From positions 1 through 52,759 of the forward strand of contig JAESQN010000009.1 of assembly GCA_016765135.1 (NCBI GenBank): 52,759 nucleotides of DNA. The letters run 5' to 3'. The translations under genes and the position numbers were made by a program. The notes under the pieces were generated by a model that did no database searches, was not told where the DNA came from, and was given only the letters and a program-made list of their open reading frames with translations. Shown in pieces: positions 1 through 8,339 of the stretch. The first letter of the stretch is position 1. Every line of letters begins with the position of its first letter. Source of the stretch: Robiginitomaculum sp. GTDB lineage: Bacteria; Pseudomonadota; Alphaproteobacteria; Caulobacterales; Maricaulaceae.

Positions 1-31
1 AAACCACCACAAGGGTGCAACGGTGCGCGCC

Positions 32-67
32 TGTCCCGTTGACGGCAATATTGCCGTCAACGGGACA
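32..67. repeat. 36-bp perfect palindrome
   Basis: Positions 32-49 are the exact reverse complement of 50-67, with no spacer and no mismatch. As RNA this would be a very stable G+C-rich hairpin in either direction. It lies about 80 bases beyond the 3' end of the yqeY-like gene (minus strand), so it may end transcription or protect a 3' end. No T-run follows on the minus strand. The function is inferred only. Confidence 0.8.
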
Positions 68-93
68 ACTATTAGCACAGAAGAGATACACAA

Positions 94-130
94 GGGTGGA
101 TTACGGCTAAGAAGCCTAATCCACCCTACA
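94..130. repeat. REP-like dispersed palindromic repeat, copy 1
   Basis: An imperfect hairpin with outer arms gggtggatta / taatccaccc (94-103 and 117-126) and inner arms ggct / agcc. The reverse complement of 94-130 matches 26482-26517 with one mismatch over about 36 bases, so it is a dispersed repeat rather than a chance hairpin. It sits just downstream of the yqeY-like gene. Together with the palindrome at 32-67 it fills the otherwise gene-free first 149 bases. Confidence 0.75.
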
Positions 131-149
131 ATAAAATTATGGTTAAACC

Positions 150-611
150 TTAACCCATCAACAATGCCTTGACCGCTGCGCCGGCCTTGCCCATGTCCAT
201 GCGGCCTGCATATTTGCCTTTTAGCTGGCCCATGACCTTGCCCATATCTTTCAAGCAGGTGGCGTCTATGTCGTTGACGGCTTTTTTGACGGCTTGCTCC
301 AACTCGTCGTCGCTTAGTGGCGTCGGCATATAGCCTTTGATGACCTCAATCTCGCCGCGTTCGCGTTCGGCCAATTCCGGGCGGCCATTTTCGTCATAGA
401 TATTGGCGCTCTCGGTGCGTTGTTTGACCATTTTGGCCAGTAGAGACAGGATCTCCGCTTCGTCTATACCGCCGGGATTATCGGTGGCTCGTGCGGCTAT
501 GTCGCGGTCTTTGATGGCTGCACTAACCAGGCGCAAGGTAGACAGGCTGAGCTTGTCTTTGGCTTTCATGGCGGTTTTAATGCCTTCAGTGATATCTGTT
601 CGTAAACTCAT
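150..611 (-). CDS. GatB/YqeY domain-containing protein
   Basis: A 153-aa protein of the YqeY family. These are small, mostly helical soluble proteins related to the C-terminal tRNA-interaction domain of the amidotransferase subunit GatB. The N-terminus (LRTDITEGIKTAMKAKDK) and the later KxMGQLKGKYAGRxDMG stretch are typical, and the length is normal. The precise cellular role is not settled; a link to tRNA-dependent amidation or tRNA binding is known only by homology. It is divergent from carA, with 135 bases between the two start codons. The start at 611 is the first ATG, and a GGA lies a few bases upstream. The identification is firm; the function is open. Confidence 0.9.
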   Translation of the reverse strand: MSLRTDITEGIKTAMKAKDKLSLSTLRLVSAAIKDRDIAARATDNPGGIDEAEILSLLAKMVKQRTESANIYDENGRPELAERERGEIEVIKGYMPTPLSDDELEQAVKKAVNDIDATCLKDMGKVMGQLKGKYAGRMDMGKAGAAVKALLMG

Positions 612-746
612 ATTGGTGTCCGTAAGTTTTATAAGCGGGTTCTATAGCACTTTATTGTTGCTTGTGTCTTTAATTTTCTTGCCCCGCTCTTGACCTGCAA
701 GATGTGCCTGCTAAAGCAAGCAAATGCGTGAATGAGGCGGCTATCT

Positions 747-1919
747 ATGGACGACCAGTTAAAAAAGCAAGCGGCAATTACAGACAGGCCCACGGGTGTA
801 CTGGTTCTGGCCAGTGGTGAGGTGTTTTACGGCCACGGTTGTGGGGCAATTGGCGATGCGCCGGGCGAGGTGTGTTTCAATACGGCAATGACAGGCTATC
901 AAGAAATCCTAACTGACCCGTCCTACGCCCAACAAATCGTTCTGTTCACTTTTCCCCATATCGGGAATACGGGCACCAATGAAGACGACGAAGAAGCGGC
1001 GTGCGGTGCTGCAAGCACGGCGGCTCGCGGCGCAATTTTTAGAGAACACATTACGGCCCCGTCCAACTACCGCTCGCAAGCCCCTCTGGGTGACTGGCTG
1101 GTCGAGCGCGGTATTGTCGGGCTGTCCGGCATTGATACCCGTGCGCTGACATCTCATATCCGCGAGACCGGCATGCCTAGTGGTGTCATTGCCCATAATC
1201 CAGACGGCGAATTTGATATTACCGCCTTGCAAACCAAGGCTCGCAACTGGCCCGGCCTTGTGGATGCGGATTTGGCAAAAACCGTCTCTACGGACGAAAG
1301 GTATAAATGGAACGAAACTGGCTGGCGTTGGGGTGAAGGCTACGGCAAGACTAAAGACGCGGAAAAACATGTGGTGGTGATAGACTACGGGACAAAGCGC
1401 AATATTTTGCGCTGTTTGGCGGATGCGGGGATGCGCAGCACTGTGGTGCCAGCAGGTACGGACGCGGCTGATATTCTGGCCCTTGGCCCGGACGGTGTTG
1501 TCCTGTCCAACGGCCCCGGCGACCCGGCGGCGACAGGCGCATATGCCATTCCGATTGTCAAAGAACTGATCGACAGCGAAGTGCCAATGCTCGGTATATG
1601 TCTGGGTCACCAAATCATGGCTTTGGCCCTTGGTGCCAAGACGCTCAAAATGGCCCAAGGTCATCACGGGGCTAACCACCCGGTCAAGGATTTCGAAACT
1701 GGCAAGGTGGAAATCGTCTCCATGAACCACGGTTTTGCAGTAGATAGCGACACCCTGCCTGACACCGTGGTCGAAACGCATCGGTCGTTATTTGACGGCT
1801 CCAATTGCGGCATCCGCCTCAAAGACCGCCCGGTATTTTCCGTCCAACATCACCCCGAAGCCAGCCCCGGCCCACGGGACAGTTTCTATTTGTTCGAGAG
1901 GTTCAGGGCTGCGTTGTAG
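747..1919 (+). CDS. carA: Carbamoyl-phosphate synthase small subunit
   Basis: The glutaminase subunit of carbamoyl-phosphate synthetase. It releases ammonia from glutamine and channels it to the large subunit CarB, supplying carbamoyl phosphate for pyrimidines and arginine in the cytoplasm. The N-terminal half is the CPSase small-chain domain ([36 protein letters not shown]). The C-terminal half is a class I glutamine amidotransferase with the nucleophile Cys in GICLGHQ (about residue 284) and the His/Glu pair in [11 protein letters not shown] chose the ATG at 747 over the in-frame ATG at 732 because GAGGCGG lies at a proper distance from it. carB is not in this window. The last 17 bases overlap the convergent avidin-like gene. 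Confidence 0.97.
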   Translation: MDDQLKKQAAITDRPTGVLVLASGEVFYGHGCGAIGDAPGEVCFNTAMTGYQEILTDPSYAQQIVLFTFPHIGNTGTNEDDEEAACGAASTAARGAIFREHITAPSNYRSQAPLGDWLVERGIVGLSGIDTRALTSHIRETGMPSGVIAHNPDGEFDITALQTKARNWPGLVDADLAKTVSTDERYKWNETGWRWGEGYGKTKDAEKHVVVIDYGTKRNILRCLADAGMRSTVVPAGTDAADILALGPDGVVLSNGPGDPAATGAYAIPIVKELIDSEVPMLGICLGHQIMALALGAKTLKMAQGHHGANHPVKDFETGKVEIVSMNHGFAVDSDTLPDTVVETHRSLFDGSNCGIRLKDRPVFSVQHHPEASPGPRDSFYLFERFRAAL

Positions 1920-2337
1920 CTTCCTGCGCCCGCCTGAACTCGCTGGCGCCGGTGCGGATTGATCCCCAAATATCGTCTGCCTCCTTGGTGTCCTCAATGT
2001 CTTTGGTCAAATGCCAAAGCGTGCGGATATAGGGTGTGTTTTGCTTGTCCAAAACCAATTGCCCGACCCATGCGGTCATAGAGCCGTAGCCTTTAAAATT
2101 AACGCTAAACGTGATCTGGTCATCTTGTACCAGGCCGACCAGCGGAAAGCTTTGGCTTTTATCTGGTTGGCCCACATTGGTGCGGTAGGTACCGTTGACT
2201 TTTCCGTCTGTCACGGACAGGACGGCCACAGACCCCATATCATTATACCAAGACCCGTTAAAGTCTACGGGTGTTTTCCCATAAGAATATGTGCTCATCA
2301 AAAGAAACAACGTACTGATAATAAAAAATCTAAACAC
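1903..2337 (-). CDS. Secreted avidin-family (bradavidin-like) biotin-binding protein
   Basis: A 144-aa protein: signal peptide at residues 1-20 (hydrophobic, ending STYSYG), then one avidin/streptavidin beta-barrel. Aligned by eye to streptavidin, WYNDMGS (30-36) matches WYNQLGS, keeping the biotin contacts Asn and Ser. GTYRTNVG (49-56) keeps the Tyr, with Thr for Ser45. SMTAWVGQ keeps the Ser88, Thr90 and Trp92 equivalents. TLWHL keeps Trp108 and Leu110, and Trp124 matches Trp120. The segment FSVNF (77-81) has Phe where streptavidin has Trp79, as recalled for bradavidin. The Asp128 equivalent appears to be Ser132, so affinity may be reduced. The start is GTG at 2337, with AGGA seven bases upstream inside the end of the antiporter gene; the 8-base overlap suggests translational coupling. 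The family call is strong; actual biotin binding is inferred. Confidence 0.85.
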   Translation of the reverse strand: MFRFFIISTLFLLMSTYSYGKTPVDFNGSWYNDMGSVAVLSVTDGKVNGTYRTNVGQPDKSQSFPLVGLVQDDQITFSVNFKGYGSMTAWVGQLVLDKQNTPYIRTLWHLTKDIEDTKEADDIWGSIRTGASEFRRAQEATTQP

Positions 2338-3862
2338 CCATAAATCCTAACACCACGTACATAAGCACCGTACCCGCGCCTGCGATGAGTGCGTAGGGGA
2401 TTTGGGTTCTTACATGGTCTATGTGGTCGTTGGCCGTGGCCATGGAGGCGATGATGGTGGTGTCCGATGTGGGCGAACAATGGTCGCCGAACACGCCGCC
2501 GCCCAGAGCCGCCGCGATGGCCATATGGGGGTTAACGCCCATATTTTGCGCCAAGGGTACGGCAACCGCAATCATGATGGCGAATGTGCCCCAGCTTGTG
2601 CCCGTACTAAACCCGATAATGCCTGCGATAACAAAGACAATGGCGGGCACCAGGGCAGGCGTAATAAACCCGCTGGCCACGTCGGCCATGTAAAGCCCGG
2701 TGCCAAGGTCGCGGCACAAAGCGTTGAGCGCGAAAGCCAATACGGCCAGCAGGGCGACATTCATCATACCGGCCATAGCTTTGAGGGACAGCTCAACCAT
2801 TTCGGTGATCTTCATAATGCCTTGGGCGCGGTAGAGAACCATAGCCGTGAGAATGGCAAAGCTGGCTGAATACAAAACGGCGGCCGAGCCTGAACCACTG
2901 GAAAGCGCACTCCAATACAGCTTTATGCCAGCTATGGGTTCGCCACCGGTTTGCCTGGCAATTTCAGCGGCCTTGTTTACGGCCTTGCTCCACCCCGTAT
3001 AGATCAGGAAGGTCGGCATCAAAAACACCATGGTGGCGATGGGGATATACATGTTAAAAGCACGGTGGGGGATGCTGTCCTTGGCTTCCAGCATGGAGAC
3101 ACTGTCGTCCATCATGGGAATGGCTCCGTCGCGTAATATCTTGCCAGTCTTTGCGGCGCGGACTTCCGCCTTTTTCATATCGCCCCAATCCTTGCCGCTC
3201 CAAATCACGAAAAAGACCAACAATATCGTCAGCATGGGGTAAAAATTATAGGCAATGGATTTAACCAAAACCGGAAATGGCTCGCTATAGCCGACCACAA
3301 ACAGAAGCCCCATAATATAAGCGCCCCAGGCATTAAACGGCATGAGAATATTGGTCGGCGCAGAGGTACTATCGGCAATATAAGCCAATTTCTCACGCGG
3401 GATTTTCAGCTTGTCAAAGATAGGGCGGTACAGAGTGCCGACCGTAAACAGCGAAATGTTACTCTCTATAAACAGCGCTATCCCTGTGAGTGCTGCAATA
3501 CTCTCGACAATACGGCGATTGCCCTTGTCGGCTTGTTTGTTACCGACCTTGGTCAGGAACCGCAATATCCCCGCAACAAAACCTTCCACCCCGCCGGAGC
3601 GTTGTACCAAAGCAATCAGCGGCCCGATAATAATGGTAAAAATAATCAGCCGTGCATTGCCAGTATCGGTCAACACGGTGACAAAGGCGTTCAGCGTCTC
3701 TAGCGTGCCCGTAAGCGGATGCCCGCCCGACAGGATCAAATAGCCAAACCAGATACCAACGGCGAGTGCCAAAAACACTTGCCGTGTCCAAAGCGCCAAA
3801 CCAATAGCTATTAAAGGCGGCAAGACCGACCAAAACCCCATTGTCTGCGCAACACCGTCCAT
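2330..3862 (-). CDS. Na+/H+ antiporter NhaC family protein
   Basis: A 510-aa integral membrane protein with about 11-12 hydrophobic segments, of the NhaC-type ion transporter group. Typical features are FIESNISLFTVGTLYRPIFDKLKIPREKLAYIADS in the first half (positions about 3390-3480) and the conserved FSTGTSWGTFAIM plus GDHCSPTSDTTIIAS in the second. The likely role is exchange of sodium (or an organic acid plus sodium) for protons across the inner membrane; the substrate cannot be decided, because the family also includes malate/lactate antiporters. The start at 3862 has AGGGG six bases upstream. The stop overlaps the avidin-like gene, so the two are probably co-transcribed, which is an odd pairing. 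Confidence 0.9.
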   Translation of the reverse strand: MDGVAQTMGFWSVLPPLIAIGLALWTRQVFLALAVGIWFGYLILSGGHPLTGTLETLNAFVTVLTDTGNARLIIFTIIIGPLIALVQRSGGVEGFVAGILRFLTKVGNKQADKGNRRIVESIAALTGIALFIESNISLFTVGTLYRPIFDKLKIPREKLAYIADSTSAPTNILMPFNAWGAYIMGLLFVVGYSEPFPVLVKSIAYNFYPMLTILLVFFVIWSGKDWGDMKKAEVRAAKTGKILRDGAIPMMDDSVSMLEAKDSIPHRAFNMYIPIATMVFLMPTFLIYTGWSKAVNKAAEIARQTGGEPIAGIKLYWSALSSGSGSAAVLYSASFAILTAMVLYRAQGIMKITEMVELSLKAMAGMMNVALLAVLAFALNALCRDLGTGLYMADVASGFITPALVPAIVFVIAGIIGFSTGTSWGTFAIMIAVAVPLAQNMGVNPHMAIAAALGGGVFGDHCSPTSDTTIIASMATANDHIDHVRTQIPYALIAGAGTVLMYVVLGFMGV

Positions 3863-3938
3863 AATAACCCCTAGCTTGGTTTACCCATATACATGGCGCG
3901 AAATCAAAGAGGCCGCAATACAAAATTGGAGAAGTTTG

Positions 3939-3972
3939 AGAGAACTGCAAGTGTTAGAGAACTGCAAGTGTT
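3939..3972. repeat. 17-bp tandem duplication
   Basis: The 17-base unit agagaactgcaagtgtt is present twice head to tail (3939-3955 and 3956-3972). It lies 77-110 bases upstream of the antiporter start codon, so it would be in its promoter or leader region. It could be a slippage duplication; no function is visible. Confidence 0.8.
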
Positions 3973-4081
3973 AATGTCCACCTCGACAGGTGTGTAGGTG
4001 CATGCGGCGAAATTTGCGGCGTTTGAAAAGGCCCGGTCAACCGTCTCGTCAAAGGTCAGTCCTGGGCTTGGGCGAGCTTAA

Positions 4082-5179
4082 TTAGAACCCGCGACCTTTC
4101 AAAAATCCTGCAATTTCTTGCATGGCCTGGTTTGCTTCGGGAAGGATATCGTCGAATATCTGCCAGACATGGGGCATGTGTGACCAGGTTTGTAATTTAA
4201 CATCCGAGCCTGCCCTGCGAGCTTTGACGGTATAGCGCTTGGCATCATCATAGAAAATTTCACTATTACTGACATGGATCAGGGTTGGTGGCAGATTTGC
4301 AAGATCACCGAAAATCGGTGATATAATGGGAGCGGACGGAATTATGCTCGTTTCTTTCCATGTTCCCCATAACAACAGAGTTTTGGGTATATTGACCACC
4401 GCCCCGACCAGTGGGCGCAACATATGATCGGTTTTGATATTGGCCTTGATGCTTGGCGCGGAATATGTGCCGTCAACAACCGGAGAAAGCGGCACCGCTG
4501 CGTCTGCTGCACGCAAGCCTTCGTCTCTGGCCCATTGGATAAGTGACAGGGTCAGATTACCCCCGGCGCTATCGCCCATCACGGCAAGCTTCTTGACTGA
4601 AAACGGCCCGTCCGGCCCGTTTTCCAATATCCATTTATAGGCCGTGCGGCAATCTTCAATCCCTTCCATGCGCTTGTTTTCCGGCATGAGGCGGTAATTT
4701 ATAACGCAGACGCTGGCCCCGGTCAGTTCGGCCAGTTTAGAGGTGATCGGGCGGTGGGACAAATGCGAGCCAACCGTAAAGGCGCCGCCGTGGATGTAGA
4801 GAATGCGTTTGTCCGGGTCGGATTTTTTGCCGCGTTTTTTAGATGTCACCCATTCGCCAGTGATCTCTCCCCCACCATTAGAATTGCCGGTAGGAATGGC
4901 CAACGGTGTGAATTTGGACGGGAAGTCCCGCGCCAACCCGCCTTCGTCAAAGCGTTTGCGCTTGGCGGCTATGGGCTCACCGCCCTTATGACCCTGGGCC
5001 GGTTTTTCGAAGTTCTCGTACAGATAGGCGTTCATCTCTTTCAAGCTGTCAGTGTCGGGGTCAATCTCAAATGTGACAGGAATATCCTCATCATATTTGG
5101 AAAGGTTCTCCCCTTTCAACATTTTGGTCACGGCAATAAGCGCGATAACAGGCACGGCAATGGGGAGCAAATAGAGCAT
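4082..5179 (-). CDS. Alpha/beta hydrolase, hormone-sensitive-lipase type, membrane-anchored
   Basis: A 365-aa protein with an N-terminal hydrophobic helix (residues 2-21) followed by an alpha/beta-hydrolase fold of the HSL (family IV) esterase group. The oxyanion-hole motif HGGAF is at 130-134 and the nucleophile motif GDSAGG at 202-207 (Ser204). The C-terminal His is probably in SHMPHVW, and the acid in the segment before it. Such enzymes cleave short- to medium-chain acyl esters; the natural substrate is unknown. AGGA lies seven bases before the start. It is divergent from the Hsp70 gene at 5302, with a 122-base intergenic region that must hold both promoters. Confidence 0.9.
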   Translation of the reverse strand: MLYLLPIAVPVIALIAVTKMLKGENLSKYDEDIPVTFEIDPDTDSLKEMNAYLYENFEKPAQGHKGGEPIAAKRKRFDEGGLARDFPSKFTPLAIPTGNSNGGGEITGEWVTSKKRGKKSDPDKRILYIHGGAFTVGSHLSHRPITSKLAELTGASVCVINYRLMPENKRMEGIEDCRTAYKWILENGPDGPFSVKKLAVMGDSAGGNLTLSLIQWARDEGLRAADAAVPLSPVVDGTYSAPSIKANIKTDHMLRPLVGAVVNIPKTLLLWGTWKETSIIPSAPIISPIFGDLANLPPTLIHVSNSEIFYDDAKRYTVKARRAGSDVKLQTWSHMPHVWQIFDDILPEANQAMQEIAGFLKGRGF

Positions 5180-5301
5180 GGAATATCCTTGTTTTCCCGG
5201 ACTATAGGCTCACAGCATAAAACAGGTCAATCACAACTTCTATTCACACTTGAATGCCAAGTATAGATTTGCGATAGAGGTGTTATCAAAAGGGAAAATT
5301 T

Positions 5302-7005
5302 ATGAGCATTGTTGGTATTGATCTTGGGACGACAAATTCGCTTATCTCGGTGTTTACCGACGACGGCCCCGAGCTTATTCCTAACGCACTTGGAGATTTT
5401 TTGACCCCGTCCGCAGTCGGCTTGTCGGAAAAAGGACAGGTATTGGTGGGGCAGGCGGCCAAAGATCGGCTGGTGACCCACCCGGCTCTGACCCAGGCAA
5501 GGTTCAAACGTTATATGGGCACCAATTGGGGCCAAAAACTTGGCCGTAAACATTACCGGGCCGAAGACTTGTCGGCGCTTGTATTGGGCAGTTTAAAAGC
5601 CGACGCCGAAAACCATCTTGGCCATCCGGTCGAGCGGGCTATCATTTCCGTACCCGCCTATTTCAATGATACCCAGCGCAAAGCCACAATGGCGGCCGGA
5701 CAGATCGCCGGGCTGAAGGTCGAGCGGCTGATCAATGAGCCGACGGCGGCGGCTCTGGCATATGGCCTCAATGATAAAGACGGTGAAAGCACGTTTTTGG
5801 TGGTTGATCTGGGCGGAGGGACATTTGATGTCTCAATTCTTGAAATGTTCGACGGGGTTATGGAGGTGCGAGCCTCAGCCGGGGATGCATTTTTGGGCGG
5901 TGAGGATTTCACTGATGAAGTCGCGAAATATTTAGCAGGAAAGTTAGATACAACACTTGAAAAATTTTCCGCCAAGAAAGCGGCCATGTTGCGCGATTTG
6001 GCCGACCAGGCCAAAGCCAAATTATCAAGCGAGCATGAGGTGTCGTTCAAATTTATCGATGATAAATCTACCGAGCAAACCCTGAGTTTGACCCGAAATA
6101 AACTTGAGGAAATATCGGAAGGTTTGCTCAAGAAACTGCGCCACCCGATCCAGCGCGCCGTTATGGACGCCGGACTGCGGGCGGAAAATATCGACCAGGT
6201 CGTGCTGGTCGGCGGCGCGACGCGTATGCCGGTGGTACGATCTTTGATCGCCCGCATGTTCAAGACATTTCCCGTACATAATCTCAATCCCGATCATGTC
6301 ATTGCAATGGGGGCGGCGGTTCAGGCCGGGTTGGTTGACCGCCATAAGGCGCTGGACGACATTGTCATGACCGATGTGTGCCCGTTTACTTTGGGTACGG
6401 ACGTCGCCATAGAGATCGCCAAAGGGCAATATGAGGACGGGCATTTTCAGCCGGTTATTGAGCGTAATACGGTCATTCCGGTATCAAGGGCGGTGAGAAA
6501 TTCTACCATTCACAAAGGTCAGACCCAGCTCAATTTACGGATTTTTCAAGGTGAAGCCCCGCGTGTTACCAACAATGTTTATCTGGGCCAGGTCAATGTC
6601 CCTATCCCGAAAAACATGAAAGACTATGAGGAAGTGGATATCCGCTTTACCTATGATGTTTCGGGGGTTTTGGAGGTTTTGGTCAAGGTTTTATCCACGG
6701 AAAAAACCAGTCGTCTTGTCATTGAAGGCAATCCGGGAGCTTTGTCCAAATCCGAGATTGATGCGCGGTTTAAGGTATTGGATAAATTAAAAATCCACCC
6801 ACGCGAGGAAACCGTCAATGCTGCGTTCACAGCCCGCCTCGACAAGGCTTACGAAAACCATTTGGGCGATGCGCGCAAAGACATCCAGTATTTAATAGGT
6901 GTATTCGAAGCCGCCCTGGCCCGGCAAAACAAACACGAAATCAAAGAGGCCCGCGACGAGATAGAGCCGCACCTAAAAACTTATGAAGACCGCAGTATAT
7001 TTTAA
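5302..7005 (+). CDS. hscC: Hsp70 family chaperone, HscC-type
   Basis: A 567-aa protein, close in length to E. coli HscC (about 556 aa) and much shorter than DnaK. The nucleotide-binding domain covers roughly residues 1-370, with GIDLGTTNS (5-13), the phosphate-2 motif DLGGGTFDVS and the adenosine motif VGGATRMP. The substrate-binding domain follows (TLGTDVAIE, then NTxIPVSR), and the helical lid is short. HscC is a specialised cytoplasmic Hsp70 served by dedicated J-proteins (DjlB/DjlC in E. coli). Here a J-like gene follows at once, with TAA and ATG sharing one base, which supports the assignment. The RBS AGGGA precedes the start. Confidence 0.9.
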   Translation: MSIVGIDLGTTNSLISVFTDDGPELIPNALGDFLTPSAVGLSEKGQVLVGQAAKDRLVTHPALTQARFKRYMGTNWGQKLGRKHYRAEDLSALVLGSLKADAENHLGHPVERAIISVPAYFNDTQRKATMAAGQIAGLKVERLINEPTAAALAYGLNDKDGESTFLVVDLGGGTFDVSILEMFDGVMEVRASAGDAFLGGEDFTDEVAKYLAGKLDTTLEKFSAKKAAMLRDLADQAKAKLSSEHEVSFKFIDDKSTEQTLSLTRNKLEEISEGLLKKLRHPIQRAVMDAGLRAENIDQVVLVGGATRMPVVRSLIARMFKTFPVHNLNPDHVIAMGAAVQAGLVDRHKALDDIVMTDVCPFTLGTDVAIEIAKGQYEDGHFQPVIERNTVIPVSRAVRNSTIHKGQTQLNLRIFQGEAPRVTNNVYLGQVNVPIPKNMKDYEEVDIRFTYDVSGVLEVLVKVLSTEKTSRLVIEGNPGALSKSEIDARFKVLDKLKIHPREETVNAAFTARLDKAYENHLGDARKDIQYLIGVFEAALARQNKHEIKEARDEIEPHLKTYEDRSIF

Positions 7006-8315
7006 TGGCGGCTTGGTGGAACATTCTGGACGTTGAGCGAGACGCGGATTTGCGGGCCATTAAACGTGCCTATGCTGGCAAGCTGAAAACCATTCGCCAG
7101 GACGAAGATCCGGCGGGGTTTATGGAATTGCGGGCGGCTTATGAACATGCACGTATGGCACTTACCCAGAGCGAAGCACAGCACGGGGAGCAATTTGAGC
7201 AAGAGAACTGGCACACGTCGGATATAACCGAGTTGCAAGACACTGACATTAGCGAAGTGCCACACGACATTGCAGATACTGAACCAAACCAACAAGTCCA
7301 TATCCCTGGCATCGTTGAGCTGTTGATGGACGAAGTGCGCAAACTGATGAAATCGCCCTGGGGGGCGGGAAATATTGCCAGTTGGGAAAATATTTTGGAC
7401 GATGATCGTTTGGATGATCTGGATGAATTTGCCGATTTTGAAAATGCCATGTTCAATTTTCTATTACACATTCATGGTTATTTTGAAAATGAAGATATTG
7501 ATAATGTAGACAAACAATTGCCGGCAAATGTGGGTGCGTTAATTTTTAACCGGTTCGGCTGGCATAACAAGCGCAATTCTGTCAACACCAACCCGCACCC
7601 ATTTGATTTTCTGGCAGGAAAATTACTGGAATATTCACCGACACTTGAAAATACGATTAGCCGGAAAGAACTGCGCCCGGAAGAAGCGCCGTCCTCAAAC
7701 TGGTTTGATGGCAAATGGTTATATATACTTTTGATTTTGTTGGCACTGGGGTTGATTGCGTCTTTCATAGAGGACATGACTGAGACAGAAAGGTCGGCAC
7801 AACTCGACGAGGCTCGAAGGTTGATTACCAATGCTAAGGTTGATCGGGAATGTACCAATGGACAGTTGATGCCAATAAATGAGGTTCTACGCATATTACG
7901 TGGCAACGATAATGGGGAAGCACCAGACAGTGCTGATATTGTGCCAGTTAAACGGGAACTGCTCGATAGGAAAGAACTGCTCGACAGGTTATTGGAAAAT
8001 GGCAAGATAGGAGAAGTTGGAGCTTTTAGGCCAGGTTATAAGGTCTGCATGCCAAAACAAAAAAATACTCTGGACTGTGACGACGGTCCAACATTTGTCT
8101 TGGGTGAGGGCCGCCCGGAATTTAGTCTCGGTACACAAGAAACGGATACGGGAACGAGGCCCGGTGCGAGAATGCCTAATGGGGCAGAACTAACGCTTGA
8201 ACAAAAATTGCAAGCGCTGGAATTGGGCACAAGCATACAAATTCCGACCGGGCAGGAAAACGACAATGAAAACCCAAATGGTTTGTCGAGAAAATGTCCG
8301 CCAAATATCCCTTAG
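7005..8315 (+). CDS. Membrane-anchored J-like co-chaperone of HscC (degenerate HPD)
   Basis: A 436-aa protein. Residues 4-50 have the J-domain pattern WNILDVERDADLRAIKRAY, followed by DEDPAGFMELRAAYEHA, as in the DjlB/DjlC-like partners of HscC. The loop that normally reads HPD reads RQD (31-33), so only the Asp is kept. An acidic middle region follows, then one transmembrane helix at about 240-258 (LYILLILLALGLIASFI) and a roughly 175-residue C-terminal part with several Cys and no domain I recognise. The start codon shares a base with the hscC stop, indicating translational coupling. The predicted job is to recruit HscC to the membrane; whether RQD can stimulate the ATPase is unknown. Confidence 0.8.
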   Translation: MAAWWNILDVERDADLRAIKRAYAGKLKTIRQDEDPAGFMELRAAYEHARMALTQSEAQHGEQFEQENWHTSDITELQDTDISEVPHDIADTEPNQQVHIPGIVELLMDEVRKLMKSPWGAGNIASWENILDDDRLDDLDEFADFENAMFNFLLHIHGYFENEDIDNVDKQLPANVGALIFNRFGWHNKRNSVNTNPHPFDFLAGKLLEYSPTLENTISRKELRPEEAPSSNWFDGKWLYILLILLALGLIASFIEDMTETERSAQLDEARRLITNAKVDRECTNGQLMPINEVLRILRGNDNGEAPDSADIVPVKRELLDRKELLDRLLENGKIGEVGAFRPGYKVCMPKQKNTLDCDDGPTFVLGEGRPEFSLGTQETDTGTRPGARMPNGAELTLEQKLQALELGTSIQIPTGQENDNENPNGLSRKCPPNIP

Positions 8316-8339
8316 AGCCTTTTCGCCCTTCACTACATC

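Noticed and set aside
1-149. A tRNA or small RNA in the hairpin-rich left edge
   Set aside because: The structures are simple palindromes without a cloverleaf or an obvious promoter, and one is a dispersed repeat.
909-1781. Long minus-strand ORF opposite carA (290 codons)
   Set aside because: It lies fully inside the well-supported carA gene, on the other strand, and has no recognisable protein features; a codon-bias shadow.
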